From assembly GCA_964020085.1 (NCBI GenBank), contig OZ026599.1:34475086-34539085 (forward strand): a stretch of DNA of 64,000 nt, in the 5' to 3' direction. Below, piece by piece: positions 58,394-64,000 of the stretch. Every line of letters starts with the position of its first letter. The stretch's first letter is position 1. The notes beneath the pieces are model-generated. The model was not told the DNA's origin and searched no databases. It saw nothing but the letters and a program-made list of their open reading frames with translations. The position numbers and the translations under genes are program-made. The stretch is from Micromussa lordhowensis (Eukaryota; Cnidaria; Anthozoa; Scleractinia; Lobophylliidae).

Positions 58394-61300
58394 TCACATA
58401 AAGACACATCTATCGCCTCTCTTTAGCTGGCTCCTCTTTGTCAAGTAAGCGATCGTATCCTCTCCAAGCACCTCACGATTTTGATTCAGTACAGCTGCTT
58501 TTCTCTCGTTGCTAATTCCAATTGAAGACATGAATTGCGTGACAGCAATGACTTGTCGGATTTGTAACGCTTCGCTTTCAGTTTGACCTCGTTGCTCGTC
58601 GTCGAAAAGCCAACACCGTTGTGCATCTGCCATCTTAACATTTCTACAATAAAACAAAACATAAAAAGATCTATCCTGTTTGCTTTTAAAATGTCTTCTA
58701 GGACTACGTACAACTGGGGGGATGGATAAGTCAGGTCCTAATAGGGTTTTCGGGATATGGCCGGTCATTTTGGAAAAAATAAACGGGATACATGGGATAC
58801 CTTGGGGAAAATTAATGGGATGTGGGATATTTAGATAAAGTAAAACGGGGCATCGATTAGGAAAATCGTAATTTTTTACATTTAGAATTAATGGGATACG
58901 GATATTTAGGCCAACAATCAACGGGATATGAGATACTCAGGGGTTCTCACTCCCCCTAATTGGGCCTCAAAAGAACGATAACGTCTGAGTTTCACTTGAG
59001 AGTGGTACCGTTCACTGGTTGAGGCAATGCCTGCCGTTTTAAAACACTTAAACTACGTGCAAGGCCGACGCCCTCGTCTTCTCGTCTGACAAACAGATGC
59101 AAATCAAAACCAATCTTGATTTGTTTCGTTATCAGTGTTTACGCCAGTTTCAAGTTCCCTCGCTTACCGCGAGTGGACGTTTTCCCGCGCTTATCGCCTG
59201 CTGTGTATTCCCGCGCTCGCATCTCGTGCAATGTTCGCTTCTGAACAACTCGCGGTCGCTCGTCTACTCATCTGATCATGGTTGATTGGTTAGTACGAAT
59301 TGTTTAGCTCAAACAAAGGTAAAGCTAAACTAAATAAATTTCATATTACTTTAGAAAATGAGAAGGAAAAGCGCTGTAACACAGTCCGGCAGTTTCTAAA
59401 ACCTGTCTCAGCTCATTCATAATCGGAAGTTCTCACGGGCTAACGGTTGATATTTTGACTCTTTTACGGCTAACGGTTAATAAATTTTCCTTATGATAAA
59501 CAGCTAACTTGGGATTTAATAACCACTGTTTGAAAAAATTGCACTACTTTCATTGTTTAAAAAAGCTAAAAAGTTATTTTTATCACCGTAAAACATATTT
59601 AAGGTCTTAGAAGCATTCCTGGATAGAGAAAAGTACCCTTGTAAGGATATTAAATCTCTCAGGTTTTCCCTCTACTACCAAGCTACAGAACACGAAAGGG
59701 CGTGACAAGCTATCTTGAGACTCACTCTCGTGGCTAACATTTTTTACGGCTTACAGTTAAAGTTGTCTAGTTTTTGGCCCGTTTCACGGCTACTGGTTAC
59801 CTCTACTGAGATCCTCTAACTGGAATTTCTTGCTCCTATATTAATTAAGCGCTTCTATTTGGTGTTAATTACCTGTGCGGGAATCCTTTGTGCGCCTCTT
59901 GCCTTTTTGTACCCAGGTCTTTTGAGCAAATGTAACAGAAGAATCGCCAACATCTTTCACACAAGACGGCGTTACAATCCTCCGGTTTTTTCGTTGCCAG
60001 ATGATCGTCCTGGTCAGACGACTTGCAATGCTCGCTGGTACACCGTATCGATAAAGTTCCAATGAGTACATCGATTAATCCTCGGCTGATGTCCTTGTCA
60101 GTGATTTCCCCGTCATCGTCGCTGACTGGACAAATGTGGTCGCGAAAGCCCTGAGAGCTAAGGCGGCTTTTGCACGTGAGGCAGTAAGCTACACGACATC
60201 CGGGACACGTTGTGAAGAGAACTTCGAAATCGGTGGGTTCATGATGATAAAAGAGAAACGGACATTGGTGGTTTAGGCAAGTGACGGCAGAGTCTCTGCG
60301 CCCTCTGAGCTTTTTAACAACAACGCTTCGTTCATTAGGAAGCTGACCGGCAATGTCTTGTAGGAGGAATGATTCAAGCTGCGACCCACAAGATTCCTCC
60401 AAAGGACAGGTTACTCCTGATACCGATCCACCTTTCACATTTATTGCTGACGTGTATGACTTGAGACAAGTTGTCAAACAACGCTGGCAGAAAGTGTGTT
60501 GTTTACTCTCACAAGTAATTATCTGATGAAGAATAAAAAACATACTTAAAAAATAAATGAAGTAAATCTTGTTTTCTGAGGTTAAAATGTTTTTAAAACG
60601 CGACGTTTCGGGAGGTTTTACTGCTGTTTGTTCAAGCACCGTACCGCTCCAGCTGGCGGCCGACTTTGAAAGTTTCGGGAAACACTAAAAAACACACCGT
60701 TACGTCACATTTCTTAGTTTAATTAGCAACCTACCGTAGTCTATTGCGAATCTGATGGCCGTGCCGTCGGATTTACTTATTCATGCAACAAGTTTTCATG
60801 TTTAGAAAGTATCAGTATTTTTGTTATCTGTCATCTGTACATGACATATATTAAACAATTAATTATTGGATGAGGTTTTTGTGATATCCAGAATAATCAA
60901 GGTCGAGGTAAGAGTTATCAGCCGAAGCCGAAGGCTGAGGCTGATAACCCTTACCGAGACCTTGATTATTCTGGATATCACAAAAACCGAATCTAATAAT
61001 TGTTTTATTATACATTGAACGAACGCAAAAACTTGGAAGTCATGTTTCTGCTTCTTCACTGACGGCAAGCAACACGAATCGCGCGAAGTTGACATGATTA
61101 CCCTTGGAAATCATGCACTGCGGTCGTACATGACAAGATAACCCGTGACCTTGACATGATTACTCGTGACCTTGACATGATTATTGTATAATCTGCAGTT
61201 ATGACGTCACGAGCGCTGATTTCGAAAATTCACTGTAGGCTTTCGGCCAATCAGAAAAGAGTTAGAGAGTTGAATGTATAATAAACTGCTTTATTATTCA

Positions 61301-63596
61301 ACAAATTGTAACACTATCCAAATATGGTCTTGATGCTCTCGATATCTGTCATCCGTAGGTAACAGATATCCGGCGGTATACGTAGCTTCGTACGTGGGAA
61401 GAAAAAGTGAAGTGAGAAAATGTCGACAGAGAGATTTACAAGGATTTAGGCTGTTTTGTTATCAATTTGTTGAATAATAAAACAATTATCCTGCTCAATC
61501 TCGCGGAATATCGTCTGATTTTAGCCGACTCGGCCTACGACATCGTCGGCTAAGTATCAGACGATATTCCTCGCGATTTCGCAGGATAATTGTTAAATAT
61601 AATTTTTATATTCGGAAGTGTACTCATCAAGGTTAGTCCGATGGCTTGCAGAGAGCTTCCATCTATGCCAACTCTCCCTGATTATCCGGGAGTCTCAAGG
61701 ATACACTCCGAATCCTTGCTCACCCGTGCGGGGTCACCAAATCTCCCAGACAGTACCAATAAAAGTGCATAAAATACATTTTCAGCCATATTTTGGCCGA
61801 TTTTTGGCATTTTGGACGACAAATATTGGATATTTGGTGCATTTAATTGGCTGATCTCTACTTTTAACAACTCTTTTAGGGTCAAAAAGCGTTCAAATTG
61901 GCGATCTCCCGGATTTTGATTTTTTAGGTTAATTGGCATTTCTGAGCTTCTGAAGCGAAGTTTCTCTAACGGAAAGCGCTATTCAATGGCAATCTCCAAT
62001 TCGCTCGTCGTTTTCAAGTGATAATTCGTTGGATTTCGCAAATTGTGTTTAAATAATATTCATACTGTTTCTTTAATTTCACTTGATAATGACATCCGAG
62101 AACGTTTTTAACCATTTTTTAAAGATTTCTTAAATGTTTTTAAGAAATGTTTTCGCGCAATGTTTTAATTTCTTTCGCAAAATGATAAAATATTACGCCA
62201 TCCGTTTATTTTGGTCACGTGATCGGCAAGTTTACCGACAGTAACACAGGCGACCAGAATGGTATGCTCTTCGTCAGATATATTCTGATCACGTTTTGGT
62301 ATTAAAAAATGCATTTATGGGTCGAATATCTGAAAAATTAATTATTTTGCCGTGTCATGCTGAAGAAAAAATTTGCCAAAAATAATTAAACTATTACAAA
62401 CACAGTGACGTCAGCAAGAGTGAGCCGTGTTGTAAAGAACTAAAAATGATGATTAAGTAATCAGAACGCAACTGAAACGATTTACCGGAACAAGGTCACG
62501 GAATTTTGTTTCGTCGCTTCTAGATTTTTGTCAAAGCCTCTTCCTTGTTATTGTCCGGGATTTACTATCAAGGCTTTTTCTTTTTTATCAAAGCTTTTTC
62601 TTTTTCAAACTATGGCCGTTTGAAACAAGGTTTAATAATAATAATAATAATATAGCTTTATTTAACCACGGGATCCTTTCACTACAAAGTGGTCTTCTAA
62701 AGAGCCGTGCATATTAAACCTAGTATAAAAAGCTAAGACTTAAAAATTACAAACATTATTGAAAAATCCTATAATAAATACTAGAAAAAAAAGGAGAATT
62801 CTAATGTATAATAATGTGGTGAGTTGCCCTCACTAGTATTTCAAACAAAATAATTTTTGCATGGAATCGAATGCATTGTGGTAAATACTGAATAACCTTA
62901 ATACTCAACGCACAAGGACAAGTAAGCTAGTCCTTTCTCGGAAGCCCAGACCTTCTTCAGTCGACTTACATTTCAAAACACTGCATATGCAAGAAAAATT
63001 TAGTATCATTCTTCTGTTGTACAATATAACTGTGAACAATGTCTTAAAGTCGGGAAAGTAATAAAGAAATCAGAGAACTGAATTAAGGCAAGTACGAATG
63101 AAAAACGATTAACTACGAAGAAATATTCGTTGCTGAATTTGGGTAAGGTCGCTTCATCCATGAGTCGGTTATGGAGTGCAATCGACAAATCATTCAGGCA
63201 CCTGCGGTCAGGCGTCCAAATCGTGTCACATTCATAGAAATCGTCTTTTAGTGTACGGCGTTCAAATCATAACAGTTTATTGCCATGCCATGCCATGCCA
63301 TGACTTGATTTTGACATTGCCAATTGTTGGACTGCGCACAGTTAAAACGGGTATGACTTGAAAATTTCGTTTGTTTCCAGCCGGAAAAGTTCGTTGCCTG
63401 TGACGGATTTTTTTTAATAAACAGTATAAACCGAGAGGCTGAGATCTCTGTACCGCGCAAACTTTGTTATAAAACATAATCGACTGCATGCAACAGAAAT
63501 GAACCTGTCAAAATTAAATAAAGTTGTTTTGCTTACCAATGATTTTTTCCTTTCGCATGTTGCACACTCGGGCGATGATGCTAAAGCCTCTGCCAT
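58394..63596 (-). CDS. Compact RBR (RING1-IBR-RING2) E3 ubiquitin ligase
   Basis: Three exons, 63596..63537, 60522..59873 and 58643..58394, join in frame (960 nt, 319 aa). The ATG at 63596 has G at -3 and +4. Exon 3 starts at the strong acceptor TTTTATTGTAG|A; the later AAG|ATGG would shift the frame. RING1 uses C11, C14, C24, H29, C32, C35, C59 and C65. IBR uses C102, C107, C126, C129, C134, C137, H149 and C151. RING2 has C181, C186, the likely catalytic C203 (PEDCNAVLC), C208, C211, C216 and C219. RBR ligases take ubiquitin from an E2 onto the RING2 cysteine, then pass it to the substrate. After RING2 come CWLFDDEQRG and a helical tail. The protein has no ubiquitin-like, UBA or membrane segment, so it is little more than the catalytic module. 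Substrate unknown. Confidence 0.9.
58644..59872 (-). other. RBR intron 2 with repeats
   Basis: Includes a GGGATAT-rich repeat (58720-58970: CGGGATATGG, AACGGGATACATGGGATACC, AATGGGATGTGGGATATTTA) and, at 59430-59800, scattered copies of an ACGGCTAACGGTTA unit. Both look like degenerate interspersed repeats. No exon fits in it. Confidence 0.6.
60852..61010. mobile_element. Near-perfect foldback element, about 160 bases
   Basis: TTTTTGTGATATCCAGAATA-ATCAAGGTC is exactly inverted at the other side (GACCTTGATTATTCTGGATA-TCACAAAAA). The centre, CAGCCGAAGCCGAAGGCTGAG, also folds. Arms of over 50 bases are almost without mismatch, suggesting a recent insertion. Confidence 0.88.
61481..61594. mobile_element. 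Foldback element, about 114 bases
   Basis: AACAATTATCCTGC at the left is inverted as GCAGGATAATTGTT at the right. Inner arms CGGAATATCGTCTGA and TCAGACGATATTCC pair, and the centre TAGCCGACT/CGTCGGCTA closes the hairpin. The two arms of an outer pair, TTATTATTCAACAAATTG, lie at 61290 and 61463. Confidence 0.85.
63281..63302. repeat. (CCATG)n short tandem repeat
   Basis: Four units of TGCCA/CCATG. A simple repeat in RBR intron 1. Confidence 0.85.
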
Positions 63597-64000
63597 CTCG
63601 ATCAGAACTGATAGATAGACTGGCAACGAAGAAAATATTTTCCAAATTTTTTCAAGATATATTTAACACTTGTTGAACTTGTCCAGTGCCTTTGACTGTG
63701 TTAATTAAACAACCTCGCGCTTATATGTCTTCCCACTGGGTTATTTTTAAAATGTGGTTATTTCATTTTCTAACTGCTAGCGTGCACTTCAGGGCATGTC
63801 ATGGGCTTAAAATTACCTCCCATCTAATTATGTATTCTTTACATCAAAAGCAAACGCTTGAAGCTGACAAACATACGCATCATTTATTTTGCTTACATCA
63901 GCATTGGTGAAATACCCAAGCATTGTGAAAATAGCGGTGAGATCTTGCAAGAAAACATCGCTAAATTTGGTAATCAGAACAGAAATGATAGTTATGCTAA
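63597..64000. other. Upstream flank of the RBR gene
   Basis: No coding exon recognised. It probably includes the RBR 5' UTR and promoter (on the minus strand, reading from the right). No clear core promoter motif seen. Confidence 0.4.

Larger units (their letters stand above)
60523..63536 (-). other. RBR intron 1 with several foldback elements
   Basis: A 3-kb intron with no coding potential. It contains a GAAACGTC motif (60600-60625, minus), hairpins at 60852-61010 and 61481-61594, an inverted pair at 61290-61307/61463-61480, a TAATAATAA microsatellite (62635-62652) next to a TTTATTTAACCACGGGATCC retroelement-like tail, and a CCATG repeat at 63281-63302. Confidence 0.6.

Noticed and set aside
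58486..58642. Alternative reading of the last RBR exon from AAG|ATGGCAG
   Set aside because: It keeps phase but gives an uncharacteristic tail and uses a weak acceptor. The TTGTAG|A acceptor at 58643 has a long pyrimidine tract and gives CWLFDDEQRG.

Overview
This is nuclear DNA of a cnidarian, most likely a stony coral or another anthozoan. The evidence is: spliced genes with GT-AG introns, about 37-38% GC by eye, metazoan gene families (Kv, CNG, RFX, RBR), a tRNA-derived SINE with a marine-invertebrate-type body, and many foldback repeats. The species call is inference. There is no prokaryotic gene organisation, CRISPR array, rRNA or convincing tRNA gene.

Layout. (1) 2.3-3.6 kb, + strand: an intronless Shaker-like voltage-gated K+ channel subunit with a degraded voltage sensor and no PVP gate motif. 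(2) 11.5-6.1 kb, - strand: a five-exon cyclic-nucleotide-gated (CNG) channel subunit with a non-canonical pore and a long tail. (3) 23.5-29.7 kb, + strand: a four-exon canonical CNGA subunit. The two CNG genes stand head to head about 12 kb apart. (4) 43.4-32.4 kb, - strand: a 15-exon RFX4/RFX6-like transcription factor that converges on the CNGA gene. (5) 63.6-58.4 kb, - strand: a compact three-exon RBR (RING-IBR-RING2) E3 ubiquitin ligase. I rebuilt the exon chains by hand from splice sites. Every multi-exon chain closes in frame: 963, 621, 742 and 319 residues.

The remaining sequence is introns and repeat-rich spacers. It holds a SINE, at least ten long inverted-repeat (MITE-like) elements, a triplicated block at 52-56 kb interrupted by insertions, minisatellites, and scattered copies of a hammerhead-ribozyme-like motif of the kind tied to Penelope-like retroelements.

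The genes do not form an operon, but the content is suggestive. Two CNG subunits and a K+ channel subunit would act together in sensory or ciliary membranes. RFX factors bind X-box sites in cilium genes, and a perfect X-box (GTTACCATAGCAAC) lies at 4807-4820 between the Kv and CNG genes. That functional link is inference. The most unusual sequence-level findings are the TVGTGK pore of the first CNG subunit, the silent-subunit features of the Kv protein, and the ribozyme-like motif.
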